A stretch of 64,000 nucleotides of DNA, from assembly GCA_012064415.1 (NCBI GenBank), contig SSNU01000119.1, positions 248,001-312,000 on the forward strand, written 5' to 3'. Under the pieces are notes generated by a model. The model was not told where the DNA came from, ran no database searches, and saw nothing but the letters and a program-made list of their open reading frames with translations. Source of the DNA: Gyrodactylus bullatarudis. Taxonomy: Eukaryota > Platyhelminthes > Monogenea > Gyrodactylidea > Gyrodactylidae. The position numbers and the translations under genes are program-made. Shown here in pieces: positions 38,901 through 50,751 of this stretch (position 1 is the first letter of the stretch; the number at the start of each line of letters is the position of its first letter).

Positions 38901-41900
38901 AACTATTCAATATGATCCTGAAAAATATTTTTAAATTGACATCGTATAAAGTTTTTTTTAGATTTATGCGCTATCCAAAAGCAAACAAACATTGAAAGAG
39001 AGTAAGTTGGCCAAGCGATTATAAATGTCCCTGAAATTATTTATCAAAAAGCATTAATGACACTTTTTTATTCTAACTCAACGTCCTGTTCCCCCCTCCC
39101 TCCTAACCTTGCTCAAAAATACAAGCCAGAAAATGATTGGGAAATGATTTTTTATGAAAGAAAAAATTAAATTTATAATTTATCCCAGTGGTGATGACAT
39201 GATGACAGCTACTAAATTGCACATAAAAAAACTGAAAAAATCTTTTCCACACTAAGCATTCAGTGTTTGGATGTCGAATTATTTTTTTATTCTAGTGGCA
39301 CGGATTATGAGGGATTAGTCCTCTGCCCAGGAAATGACATGATCTCTCCTAGAAGAAGCTATTCATCAACTAACTAACTGGTTTTCATCTCGATTGGATT
39401 GGGAGAGAATTGAGTCTAGACCAGTCGTAAGATCTTGAGATAAAATCTTTTTTGAGCTTGCTGACTCGAATTCACGCTAGTGCTAAGAACGAACGAAGGA
39501 ATAAAGCTTTATTTTCGTCAGTTCTCTTCAGACCAAACACCGACTTTAGATACTTTACATGTCTGATTATTAGTTGGTCTTCTCTGTTTCCACTTTCTTT
39601 TTTATTGGTGATGTCGACAGATTTCTTTTTCGTGATGGAGTAGGGGCTTGTACCTCCATCAGAAAATAGATGTACACCTTACAGTCCCAAGAGTATGAGC
39701 ACATTCAACCCCCATTGGTCAGATTTTATAATGTTCCTTAAACTTGCATGTAGATAAATGTAACTAAAGTCGGTGTTTGGTCTGAAGAGAACTGACGAAA
39801 ATAAAGCTTTATTCCTTCGTTCGTTCTTAGCACTAGCATGAATTCGAGTCAGCAAGCTAAAAAAATATTTTTGAGGAAATCAAGCAACTGTTGTCTTCAA
39901 TTGAAAACTTTTGTTTATTTCGAAGATTGCAAGCAATTTGATACTGAAAAGAGCCTATTTTAACCAGCTAGTAGCCATCTGTGATGAATACAATTGAAAA
40001 CTATTTAATTTTTCTTATTTTGGCATTAGAGTGCATTTAATAAATCAATGAACTCAATTCGCTAAGCTAGAAAGAATATTTTCTGTTTACTTGTTTATCA
40101 AGTAGGCCTCAGTAAGCCTTAATTGAATAGATGCGTCTTTCAGACGTAACCATACATGGTACTCTAAAGTGAGAACACTTGTACTCTTTGGGGATATTAT
40201 CTAGATTAAGTTAGTCTGATCAACTATAAAAGACAAGATAAGATCACTTTTAAGTTTTACTTTCCCCCAAAATACAGCATCCATACTCTAGTGATTGACT
40301 TGGAAAATTCTTTTTTTTCTATTTTCCTATTCAGATGTATTTATATCTTATTATTATCTTTAAATCTTTTCTAAAGTGGATTAGCTTTAGCAAGGAAAAC
40401 TTGTTTTTTGTGTGGCCCAAATTCTCTACCACAAAAACAAGAACTGTTTAGCTCACTTGCAATCTCATTCTGTTGGAAAAACATTGAGAGGTTTTTATTC
40501 TGAGCCTGTTCGAGGACTTTCTCTGATCTCATGCTGTTATTGCCGAATGGTACCACCTTGAGTGTGTCATAATTCCAGCGTCCAGAGCCTATTACACTAG
40601 CTCTGTTAATTTCATTGGCAATCAGTTGATTGGTGTTGACCTGAGTCGAGGTGAAATGATTCTGACGAATCTGTTTCTGTTGATGACACCGGAAGATGGT
40701 CAACATTACGAGAATTAAAACCAAGGCAATAAAAGTTACAATGATCAGGCCAATTAACATGAGCAAGTCTGAGTAGTTGTACTTTCCATTATCGAGGATT
40801 ACATTCGTCTGACTTCCACTATCTGGATCAAGTCTATCATTCAATGATTGTTCAGAGTTTGTAGTAGATAAGCCTGTCGAATGACTTTCCTTTATTGCCC
40901 TAATGTCCAATTGGATTGTGTTGCTAACTTGCTGGGGTTCTCCCGAGTCAACTGCTTGTATATACAATTTGAATTGTCCATCATAAATGAAGAAGCGATT
41001 CCTTGAGAGGGTAGGTATCTCTTTTTCTAGGGTGAGGAAACCAGTTGTTTCATTCAGGGAGAAATATTCCCCATCATTCCCACTGATAATTCGATAGTTT
41101 ACTTGTCCATTTAAACCAGTATCATTGTCTATGGCTAATAGCTTTAAGAGAGAAAGTTGCATAAAAATTTCCAATTCATCTGTCATGAAGAGTTTCAATT
41201 TTTTATTACGGTAGTTAAAGTGTTTTTTTTATGAAAAAAAAAGGTTTTATTAAAAATTTATACTTTGTTTAGACGTAAGATTCTCTGTAGTATAAAAATG
41301 TTAACTGGAGAGAGTAATGACTCATAGAACTATAACGAGACCAAAAGTCACAGTTGTACATTTTCTCTTAGCTGTCCCACAAAGTGAGTACATAGAACTC
41401 ACTCATGCATTCTACGTACTGCGCATTTACTCACGACACTTAGGGTGTAATAAAATTTTTTTTTTTCTTCTCAGTCCCAGAAAGAAATCATTACCAAGCG
41501 TGTAGAGAATGCAATAAAAACATATAAAGTTTCTTTCTATGTTTATTACATCACACCATTCATACTACTCTGATAGTTTTGATTGGAAATTGTACAACCA
41601 TAGAGTAATTATTAGTCGATAAGCTTTATCTTGTTGTCTTCTGGCTTGGTCTATCTTTGGAAAAAGAAGAGGTCATACTGAGTAGAGTAGGCCAAAACTA
41701 AGCATTTTTACCAATCAAACCATACGTTTTCTTCGAGTTTATTATGATAAACGAAATCCCGATTGAAAATGACGATTTTTTAATAGTTTTTGCCACATTT
41801 TGAATAAAAATAGTAATTAATAATTACTAATTATTGAGTATTTTTTAAGTTGGTGAGAGAAATTCCTAAGTAAGAGAAATTAGGTAAGTTCTGATTCTAG

Positions 41901-44900
41901 GGAATATGGGATTTTTGTATATCAAAATATTGTCCGGGGAAAATAAAATTTTGTATTACCCTAATACTGAAGCATCAACACTAATAGTTATAAGAACTGA
42001 ATTCTTTATTCATTAGAAATACTTGATATCTGAAGGGAACAAGTTTATTTGAATAGATAGAGTCATGACAACAACTGATTAATTTTCCATATAAACTTTT
42101 AATTCAAAAGAAATTTTTCTCCCAACATGTCATATATTATTAGAGGCAAAATAATTAAAATGGAAATTGCATTCCTACTTAGAATTAATTTATTTTATCA
42201 AGAGCTAAAGTTGAGAAAGTCCGAGGCCATCCTAGACTCTGCGAAGATTTTTCTTATGTGGGAGTCCATACAAATAGATTTACACATGACAACGCCTTTT
42301 GCAATCAGTAATCGAATGATGATATAAAAAGAGACAGGAAAATGTCTAACCAAAACTACACTTTGATCTCTATGGAATTCTAACCCCCTCGTAGAAAAGT
42401 GACTTTAATTGAAAATGCATCAGGAATATATCTAGCAACTGTTGACAACAAATCCATGAGAGTGTGTGCTTTTGGGGGGAAGTTAGCGATAACCTCGCAC
42501 TTATACGAAAGCAAAAAAGAGACATTGAAAGAACAGATTTGAATTACGTAAATATCGGCTTAATCTCCCTTACCCGGAATAATAATAATGCGAAACAAGA
42601 GTTGAAGATGAATTTAGATTAAATATTCAAGAGAGTTTTACATGACATTTTGATATACGATGGAAATTACATTTACATTCATACTTGATGCAAGAGAATA
42701 GCATGAATATTTGAAAGTTGTTGTTATTGTTTCGGATTATATATATATCATCTATAGCACAGGAGGTGTACTTAATCAAGATCAACCTTATGAACAGAAC
42801 CAAGAAATGAAATGTTGAATAGACGAGTGATTTGTAATCCTCGAGTCCTCCTCCAACGCCATTGTAAAAGTACATGGATTCTTCATCAGGGTTTCATAAC
42901 TTTATTTTCCTCAAGATCATTAGTTTTCTTCACACAGTCCACAATTGGATAGGTTATGAAAAATCAGATTTATCAATACCAAGATTGGAGGTAGATTTTC
43001 TTAATTTCCGATTTTCAACTTGGGCCCAGTTCTTTAAGAGGATTCTAACGGTTTGAAAATAATTTTAATCGATTACCTCATTTTATTAACAAGAATTTCG
43101 TTGAAATATTTGCGGGAATATATATTAGAGTAGGCCAAATTTTTCAACTTTTCCCATCGCTAATCTCATTTTGAAGATAATCGAAAACTAAGCATTTTTT
43201 CTTATAAAACCATACGTTTTCGAGTTTGTTCTGATGTACAAAATCTCGATTGAAGATGACAATTTTTGAACACGCGCCAAGATGTTTTCAATGAATTTCA
43301 CTACGAGAAAGGACAAAATTGAGATTTTTTAATAGTTTTTGCTACAATTTGAATAAAAATAGGGGTCTTATAGTAAAAATGAGGGTTCTTTCACATGTCG
43401 GAAGAAAGTACCAGGAAATTAAGTAAATTTTGATGATTTTAGGATATCAGAACATGAAAAATTTTCATTTTGATTTTTTATAATTTAATATAAATTAGGC
43501 TAGGGTGTAATATTTTTTCTCCGAACATCTCACGAGAGATAAAATTTACTACTCCATCTATAAATGACCAAGATATTCCGGATTTTAGTGATTGCGTAGT
43601 AAAAGTTCATTAAAAACTGAGCGGTGATTTGAAAAATTCTGGAATTTCAACACTGAATGACATAATGGCGAAGCAGTTTCGACACATGCTTCAATACAAA
43701 ATAATGCTTAGTAATGATAGTTCTATTAGAAAACTTGGTACTAATATGAGGTTAAAAATTTCATCCTACCCTAGTGTTCAGTAGAGATGTAACAAATTTT
43801 GACCTTTTTTTAAATCAAAGTTTTTGGTGAAATTTCCACATGTAATTTTGATAACAATGATGTGTGAGATCTAAAATAACTGAAAATTCGATTTAGTCGT
43901 GCACTGTCCATTTTCCAGAAATTTGTTACATCTCTAGTGTTCAGTGAGAACAGAGTCTCTCGGCTTATTAATTTTCCAAGATGTAAAATTGGTGCAATAG
44001 GTTTCCTAAGAAATAACAACAGATCCACGTCACACCTTGAAAGTGACAAAAGTTCCCAAATTCATTGAGAAGAGCTTTAAATTTGGTTAAGTAAAAGTTT
44101 TGATGAAATAGGGCTTTACTCATTTGAAAATCAAATCATTCCTTTCATTATTGTTCTTTTTTTCTTTTAGTACAACGACATTGAGGTTAAATTGAAATTG
44201 AAACAGACTAATCTTGAAAGCTAATAATTATAATTGATAAGAAAAATAGATCCGGTGTCAGTAATAATCTATCCTAGCAATGGCAAATTAATTTTCGGTA
44301 ATTCTGAGAATTTTTTCTTCCATTTCTGCTCGAATATTTCTTCATACAGAGTCTCTCAACGAATTCAACTTGAAGGATATAAAGAAGGATTTGTCGCTAA
44401 TTATGATTTACGAAGGAGGCATCTCCTCGTCTATCATGAAAAAACTTTACCAAACAAACAATAGAGGGATGAGGAAAAGAAACGAAATGTATTACAAATG
44501 TAAATGATAACCGTACTTTTTGGAGGAAGAGAGAAACACGAAAAAAACACAGGTAAGAAAGTTCCCTCTTGACAATTCAAAGATTTATGGGAAGATTTAT
44601 TCATACGTGCATGGTAAATTTGTTCTTATTTTTAATCGCTACATCCCCCTGTGTTGATGTTATATGTGTATGACGAGTTCATGGGATGACTAAGTAGGGG
44701 AACAGATTTTGTATTTTTTTAACCTTTTACATGTTCTAATTAGCAGGTTCCCTCTTTAACCATTTAACAGGTGAAAATGGAAAAACCGACTCACCTTGAA
44801 TATTTTTGAGCCAATGCCAAGGTCCCGTGTGATGTTGATGATCTGGTGGGCTCTGGGGGGTTCCTTCCATTCAGGTTTGTTGTCGTTAACATCGTCAATA

Positions 44901-47107
44901 GTGATTTCCATTGTGGTCTTATTCATGAGTTGAGGATTGCCACGATCCTTGATGGTTACTGTGAAGAAGTGGACTGGATCCTTTTCACGGTCTATCGGAA
45001 GTTGGTTGTAATTCAAATTTCTCTGATATTTGATAGGATTCTTCAACCAGATCTCGCCATTTTCATAGATTTTTAGCCAGTTAGCCAGAGGATCATTCGG
45101 TGTCATGGATTCTAGTTCAAAGGATATCTGTCGATTGATCTTTTCAGTGTCCCTGTCGAAAACATCAATCTTCCTCAAGAGCTTCGGGGGCTTCACATCT
45201 TCTGGAATGGTAATAGCAATGGGGGTCTCTTTAAATTGAGGAGTGCAGTCGTTCTCATCTTGTATAAACACTTTTACACCCTTTGTTACGTTATGTACAC
45301 CGTCTGAGATTATAAAATCTTGACTAAAAGACTCAAGAAGTTCCCTATCAAAGGAATACTTTGTAAACAGTTTTCCCTGAATTCTATCCAGACTGAACAA
45401 TGAATCATCCTTTACAATGTTCACTGAGTTTTCTTGAACAAAGACAAAGTCGTAAGCTCTGCCGAGTTCATATGTGAACGTATTACTCGAGGCTTCATCC
45501 GCGTCCTCAATCCGAATTTTTGTAATTAAAGTATTCTCTGGGCTATTCTCTTTCACAGTAATATGAAAGTCGTCTGGAATTTTTGGCTCATTATCGTTCA
45601 GGTCCAATATTATTATGTACAATTCCAAGTATGAGGTAAGCTTGTTGCCAATTGATAGGGCATCAGTGCACTGAATTCTAGCTCGATAATGGGACATTTT
45701 TTCACGGTCCAGACTCGTACCAGAGAGTGATATGGAGAAAATCTTTTTCTTCAACGGAGTTTCGATTGCTTCCAACTTCAAAATGTCCAAATCTATTGAG
45801 CAAACTGGGATGGCGTCACTGACACCTTGCTCATCCTTGTCGAAATATGTCAGAGTTGCGATATACTCATTTGGCTTACAATTTTCCCGTACATAAATTG
45901 TTAAAGAGGGCAGGATTGCAGAAGATCCACTGGCCTGAACCTCCTCCGTGGAATTGGTGAGATAAGACTTTAAACTAATCACTGGATAGTTATCATTGAT
46001 ATTGACCAGATTTATAACCAGGGCTGTCTCCCCAAAGAACTTTCCGTCGGTCACAAAAATTGGCAGTTTGATTTGCTCCTCACGCTCAAAGTCCAGTTGG
46101 CCCTTGAGGATTATGAAGCCTGTGTTGGGTTCTATTTGAAAATCTCGATAGTTGACAGCACCATCCTTGGAAAATGAATATCTCAGTAGATCTCTATCGT
46201 TGGCATCCAGGTCGTTAGCCTGAACTCGATAGATACGGCCTGGCTTTTGGTTTTCTGGCAACTTCATTTCATAAACGGACTGATTAAAAAACGGCGAGTT
46301 ATTGTTTATGTCGATAATTTGAATTTTTACTAAAAGTTCTGATATTTTCTTGGGTACGCCATCATCTTCCGCAATAAGTCTGCCAGTAAAACTAGCCTGC
46401 TCATTCAGATCCAAGCGCTTGTTCAATTCAAGGCTAGGCTTCAACTCTTGCGTTTCAGGGTCCCTTGCGCTGTGCATAATAAAGGTATCTTCGTAGTTTC
46501 CATCGAGATTAAATCTGTAATTCTGTGTTATATTCTGAATGGGGGCGTCCAAGTCGAGAGCCGAAGGTAAATCAACTTTATATCCAATTTCTGCGTCCTC
46601 TGGGATTTTTATCTCATAAAATATGTCTGAATATTGAGGATTCCCACTTGCCCCTCTGGTGATGGTTGGCCAAAACGGTGCATTATCGTTTATGTCGGTG
46701 ATGAAAATGTTCAGGTTGAAATAAATATTCTTTCCACTTTTTGTCTGAACCAGAAATACCAGAGATTGCATGCATTTATCGAGAACTAGCGGAGTCTGAC
46801 TTGGACAACAGGTTCCCTCAGACTCGCACAAACCTTCCCTGTCAAGCCTTCCCTTGAGAAGTAGGAAAAACTGGTCTTGCCTCTGCTCAACCCGATACAC
46901 TGAACTGGACTCGATCAGGCTGAAACTAGTTGGTACTTCCATGTGTGAAAAGTCCTTTACAAAAGTGGTCAGAAAGAGGTCTGAAAGACTGACGAGCATA
47001 GATGAAATCGGGAGTTCTTCCTCCACGTGAATACTAACCACTGTGTTCGTATTGGCATTCATCAACCTCAACCAGGTGAGCAGAATAGCCACGAATAACT
47101 TCCACAT
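35749..47107 (-). CDS. Protocadherin-type adhesion receptor, four coding exons
   Basis: Single-pass calcium-dependent adhesion receptor. Exons: 47107-44795, 41141-40457, 38472-38317, 35963-35749; phases 0, 1, 1 join to 1,122 residues. Seen: signal peptide MWKLFVAILLTWLRLMNA (an upstream TTG is ignored), then seven cadherin repeats. The first has DREGLCESEGTC, the Cys-X5-Cys loop typical of protocadherins. Repeat boundaries carry DINDNAPF, DINNNSPF, NINDNYPV, DLNDNEP, DENDCTP and DVNDNKPEW; the seventh repeat spans the 3.65-kb intron. A membrane helix (LLMLIGLIIVTFIALVLILV) lies near residues 897-921. The cytoplasmic tail of about 200 residues ends HTGSFV, a class I PDZ-binding C-terminus. If the GTGAGC donor at 40456 is not used, exon 2 reads on to a stop at 40371, giving a 1,027-residue form ending AKANPL. 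No catenin-binding region was recognised. Identity as a protocadherin is strong; the two small tail exons are inferred from phase and coding character. Confidence 0.86.
35964..38316 (-). other. Protocadherin intron 3, no further exon recognised
   Basis: AT-rich; nine-G run near 37673. A GTGAGT at 37212 on the minus strand follows only frames with stops, so it was not taken as an exon. Confidence 0.5.
38317..38472 (-). CDS. Protocadherin cytoplasmic exon 3 (symmetric, possible cassette)
   Basis: Begins after a CAATCCTTAG acceptor, reads NRDFNVYLLGDKQSLTIKD...IQEDPGGDVNPPSQQ and ends TTTG|GTGAGT. Length 156 nt with phase 1 at both ends, so it can be skipped without changing frame between 40457 and 35963. 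An open frame on the opposite strand is its shadow. RNA evidence is lacking here. Confidence 0.75.
38690..38835 (+). repeat. Possible tRNA-like SINE fragment
   Basis: TTGGCAATGTGACC could be a degenerate A box and GAGTTCAAATCCCC a degenerate B box about 55 bp later. No cloverleaf was established. Confidence 0.2.
39455..39858. repeat. Foldback element (MITE-like), 404 bp, in protocadherin intron 2
   Basis: Left arm 39455-39561, starting AGCTTGCTGACTCGAATTCA, is inverted at 39748-39858 with very few differences, including AAGAACGAACGAAGGAATAA and TTTGGTCTGAAGAGAACTG. Loop about 185 bp. No obvious target duplication and no coding capacity. Confidence 0.88.
40371..41141 (-). CDS. Protocadherin exon 2, read-through form (alternative C-terminus)
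   Basis: Encodes the end of cadherin repeat 7, the membrane helix and the proximal tail. Two ends are possible: splicing at A|GTGAGC (last base 40457), or read-through encoding SELNSSCFCGREFGPHKKQ and then VFLAKANPL to the stop at 40371. The acceptor is CTCTCTTAAAG before CTATTAGCC. Confidence 0.75.
   Translation of the reverse strand, partial: LLAIDNDTGLNGQVNYRIISGNDGEYFSLNETTGFLTLEKEIPTLSRNRFFIYDGQFKLYIQAVDSGEPQQVSNTIQLDIRAIKESHSTGLSTTNSEQSLNDRLDPDSGSQTNVILDNGKYNYSDLLMLIGLIIVTFIALVLILVMLTIFRCHQQKQIRQNHFTSTQVNTNQLIANEINRASVIGSGRWNYDTLKVVPFGNNSMRSEKVLEQAQNKNLSMFFQQNEIASELNSSCFCGREFGPHKKQVFLAKANPL
41142..44794 (-). other. 3.65-kb protocadherin intron 1 with a duplicated repeat
   Basis: 41692-41830 and 43128-43370 share GAGTAGGCCAAA, AAACTAAGCATTTTT, AAACCATACGTTTTC and TTTTTTAATAGTTTTTGC in order. 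A small inverted repeat, AGAGATGTAACAAATTT, occurs at 43784-43800 and (inverted) 43917-43935. No exon is needed: flanking exons join in phase 0. Confidence 0.6.
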
Positions 47108-48182
47108 TTTCAATTATCGGGTAAATGAGAATTTCCTTCACCCAACATTAACGGTCTATACAGAACAACAGTTGTTAAGTAAATACAACTGAGGCATATG
47201 ATGTAGAGTTTGAAAATTTTAAAAATTGCTTACATGTGCAATTCGTCATATTATTGGTCAGTTAATTTGGACCAATGAGAAAGCGATACAGACTCATGAT
47301 CATCTATTAGCTGTCACCTTATTGATGGTAAATTAACCTAGAGAGTAAGATTTCCGAGTAAAATTATCATGAGTACGTGATGTTTTTTTTGGGCTGGAAT
47401 TATTCTATCTACAGATGAATAATTTATTCAAAGATATTTGTTTGTTCAACTAATTGCAGTATTATTATTTATTTAATAATACACGCACATTTTTTTCTGA
47501 GTATACACAATAATAATAATTTGAAGTTGTGCAAATAAGCAAGACAATCAGATCATGACTGCAAACTGTAATAATGGTTTGATATGGCACTAATTGAGTA
47601 AGTTCATTTATAAACTATATTAAGATTTAATAATTTTTTCATGTTTACTTTCAAGTAGTTTGAAGGAATTATAAAGTAAATAAATTTCTGAAAGCTCAAA
47701 TAGTTTTTTAAGATTAGTAATCTTTCAAAAATAATTACTTTTCGATATAAATAGATGATATAGAGCTTAATAAGGATTTCGTGATAAAACATTTGTTCAA
47801 AATCAACACGTTTATCTCATTATTTTTAATGATGACTGAATTCCCTGATAAAAAAGTTTATTTTTGGAAAAAATAACTCTTTGACTTTTCACAAGGCAAA
47901 AAAGTATGAAAAACAGTTTATTCAGATTTAGAATCTTCTCTGTCTATTTATGAGTATAGGCAAGAGTAAAGTCTGATTATTTCTAGTTGGAAAAGCATTG
48001 TCTAGTAACAAGATTAACTGAAAGCCACATTGAACACTCTTTCCCTGTTCCCTTATTTGTACAAATCATTTCTATGAATGCACTGGATACATTAAACACT
48101 CTTTCTCTGTTCTCTTAATTGTACAATCATTATTCCTTATAATTCTGTATAAAATAAAAATGTTCGATTTCAAAAAAAAATA
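47108..48182. other. 5' flank of the protocadherin gene, no gene seen
   Basis: AT-rich; should contain the protocadherin promoter and 5' UTR. No element identified with confidence. Confidence 0.4.
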
Positions 48183-48186
48183 TATA

Positions 48187-49399
48187 TGCTGCGTCCTATT
48201 TGTGTCGAAAGTCCCATATGTGTTTAAACTCAAACGGGAAGTCCCATTTGTGTCGAAAAAAATCAGGGGGTGGGGGACACTTTTTCTTCTCTGCCCCTTC
48301 TCGGGTTTACATGTATTTTCTTTTTTTTGTTTATTTTTAAGAGGAGAAATAAAGTATACGATATATGATGGTGTATGCTATTTCTCTAATACCAAATAAT
48401 TATGTCAATTTTAAACCCTAAATTCAGGGAGTAAATTATAATTATTAAGAAAAGAACAATCACGTATTTAAAACTTTCATTGCTTCTTTCCTATTGACTT
48501 TTACATTTCACAGTCCATCATTTGAGAGGAAACTGATCAAATTGTCAGAATTAGTTCTTTTCCAAATTTTTACTCGATTTCTACTCTATTTAATGTCATA
48601 AAGATAATCGATTTTTCTTTTATCGAAAATCGACCTTTCTTTCTGAAAATTACATGTTATTGTAATAGTTGATAAAAATATCTGTTGAATCAATTACAAG
48701 CTTCTTGTTATACTGTTACTTAATTGGACATTATTTTCATTTTTCTTAAAAAAACCTGTATTTGTAATTAACAGGACAATACAACATGGACCATTGAATG
48801 GTTGGTTTTCTCGATCTCAGTTTCAACCAATCAGCGAGGAGATCATTGGGTTTCCAAATCTTGAAGGTCAACAAATACCTTTGAGTGTTAGGACTGCAAG
48901 CATAAAACAGTCAAGTTCGAATGGTCAAGATTTCACGAGATGCGACTGTACAACCGGATGCACGCTCAAATCGTGTAAATGCAGAAAATTGAATGTTCTC
49001 TGCAATTCAAAATGCCATAGCAGCAACAGTTGTAAAAATAAATAACCTTTTTTCGTTTAAAAATATCAAAACCGATTTTGGTTTAAATGACTCGTTGAGG
49101 CTTTGAGCTAATTCTGACAATTTGATCAGTTTCCTCTCAAATGATTATAATTTACTCCCTGAATTTAGGGTTTTAAATTGACATAATTATTTGGTATTAG
49201 AGAAATAGCATACACCATCATATATCGTATACTTTATTTCTCCTCTTAAAAATAAACAAAAAAAAGAAAATACATGTAAACCCGAGAAGGGGCAGAGAAG
49301 AAAAAGTGTCCCCCACCCCCTGATTTTTCTCGACACAAATGGGACTTCCCGTTTGAGTTTAAACACATATGGGACTTTCGACACAAATAGGACGCAGCA
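48187..49399. mobile_element. Long-TIR DNA transposon, 1,213 bp, internally deleted
   Basis: About 260 bp from TGCTGCGTCCTATTTGTGTC at 48187 are inverted almost perfectly at the right end (49399 back to about 49140). Each TIR carries two GTCC(C/T)ATTTGTGTCGAAA units and a C/G-rich GGGGGTGGGGGACAC stretch. TATA flanks both ends (48183-48186, 49400-49403), possibly a 4-bp target duplication. Between the TIRs remains one Cys-rich exon of KRBA2/SCAND3-type transposon proteins, so this appears to be a deletion derivative of an integrase-like (Ginger-type) element. Confidence 0.82.
48778..49044 (+). pseudogene. C-terminal exon of a KRBA2/SCAND3-like transposon protein
   Basis: After an ATTAACAG acceptor-like site the frame reads IQHGPLNGWFSRSQF ... 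CDCTTGCTLKSCKCRK then LCNSKCHSSNSCKNK and stop. The spacing of cysteines and the LCNSKCH..NSC.NK ending match the tail of transposon-derived proteins annotated as KRAB-A domain-containing protein 2 or SCAN domain protein 3. The integrase catalytic core is missing, so no active enzyme is encoded. Confidence 0.7.
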
Positions 49400-50297
49400 T
49401 ATAAATGCTTCAATTTCAAAAAAAAACTTGTTACTCGGTTTCAAGATTATCTAATTGTTACAGATTATCTGATTGTACTAATATTAGGTTTAGCAGATAA
49501 TAAGTCATCTAGAAAGGAAAATCATCCAGTTTATTCTTAACACCCCTAGAACTTTTTCAGAAGTGTTGCACATCAATAGAAGCTTTAAAAAACTATAGAT
49601 TCCTGTAAAAATGAAAACTAATATAATCTTAAACTTAGCTTCAGATTCATTTTCAATCTATACGAAATATATTAACCAATCAGTTTATCAAATTTTATTC
49701 AAAATCTCAACTCAACTTCTGATACCATTCCAGAAAATTAATTCAAGTTGAAAATCTTTAGCCCTTTTGACGCAGGTTCATTTTTATCGCAATCAATTTA
49801 TCCGTATACACACCTTGTAACTTCTAGAGAATTGTAACTTGTATTTTCAAAATTTTTTTTTAAAACAAGTGTATTAATTTTCGATAAATTTAAAAATTAA
49901 AATTCGGTAGTTCAAAATTTGAAGAGCTTTTAACAAGTCTAGAAGAGTCTTGATACCTTCCTTTTCGCAAGAACCATCTCTATCGTTACCTACCTCTTTA
50001 TCGTTCTTCAAGCTTTCACACTACAAGGATTAATAATGTAAACCTTTGAGAAAAATTGTTATTAGATTACTAATATGTAGGATTTCTGTACAATAAAACA
50101 AATCAGAACTTATTTTATATTATATCTAAAGTCAAATAGTGGCGATTCGGAATCTTTCTGAATCTGAAGAACCCTACTTGAGACAAGAGTAACAAAATTA
50201 ACGGTAACATCAATCAGATAAATCAATTTTCTACTATTTTCAAATGCGGCAAACATTTCATGTCATTCAGTTAGAGAAAACCGACAAGTGGACATTT

Positions 50298-50751
50298 GAA
50301 TCAAAAGTTGAGTCAGCTGCCTAATTTCCATTCCAAAATATTGCCTGGTGACAGTTTAAACCGAGCTTAAACCCGACCTCTTATTTTTTAAACTCATTTC
50401 AATAATTTTGGAAAATCTATACGAAAAGTCGTGTTCACAATTGAGAGAGACCCATCTATTTACCAAGCCAAACAACTACGTCATACTCTTCCTAACTGAG
50501 TCATCGTATATCAGACCCTTTTTTTTCTATACAATGAACCCATCGAAAGGGGCTCTAGTGTTAATCCTCACAACGTGGAGGCTTTGTAAATAGAGGGGTC
50601 TCTCTCAATTGTGAACACGACTTTTCGTTTAGATTTTCCAAAATTATTGAAATGAGTTTAAAAAATAAGAAGTCGGGTTTAAGCTCGGTTTAAACTGTCA
50701 CCAGGCAATATTTTGGAATGGAAATTAGGCAGCTGACTCAATTTTTGATTC
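50298..50751. repeat. Near-perfect foldback element, 454 bp
   Basis: Arms of about 172 bp (50298-50469 and 50579-50751) differ at only a handful of bases; they include GTTTAAACCGAGCTTAAACC and GTCGTGTTCACAATTGAGAG. Loop about 110 bp. The high arm identity suggests recent origin or hairpin-based gene conversion. It lies about 1.1 kb upstream of the first FIamide gene. Confidence 0.92.
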
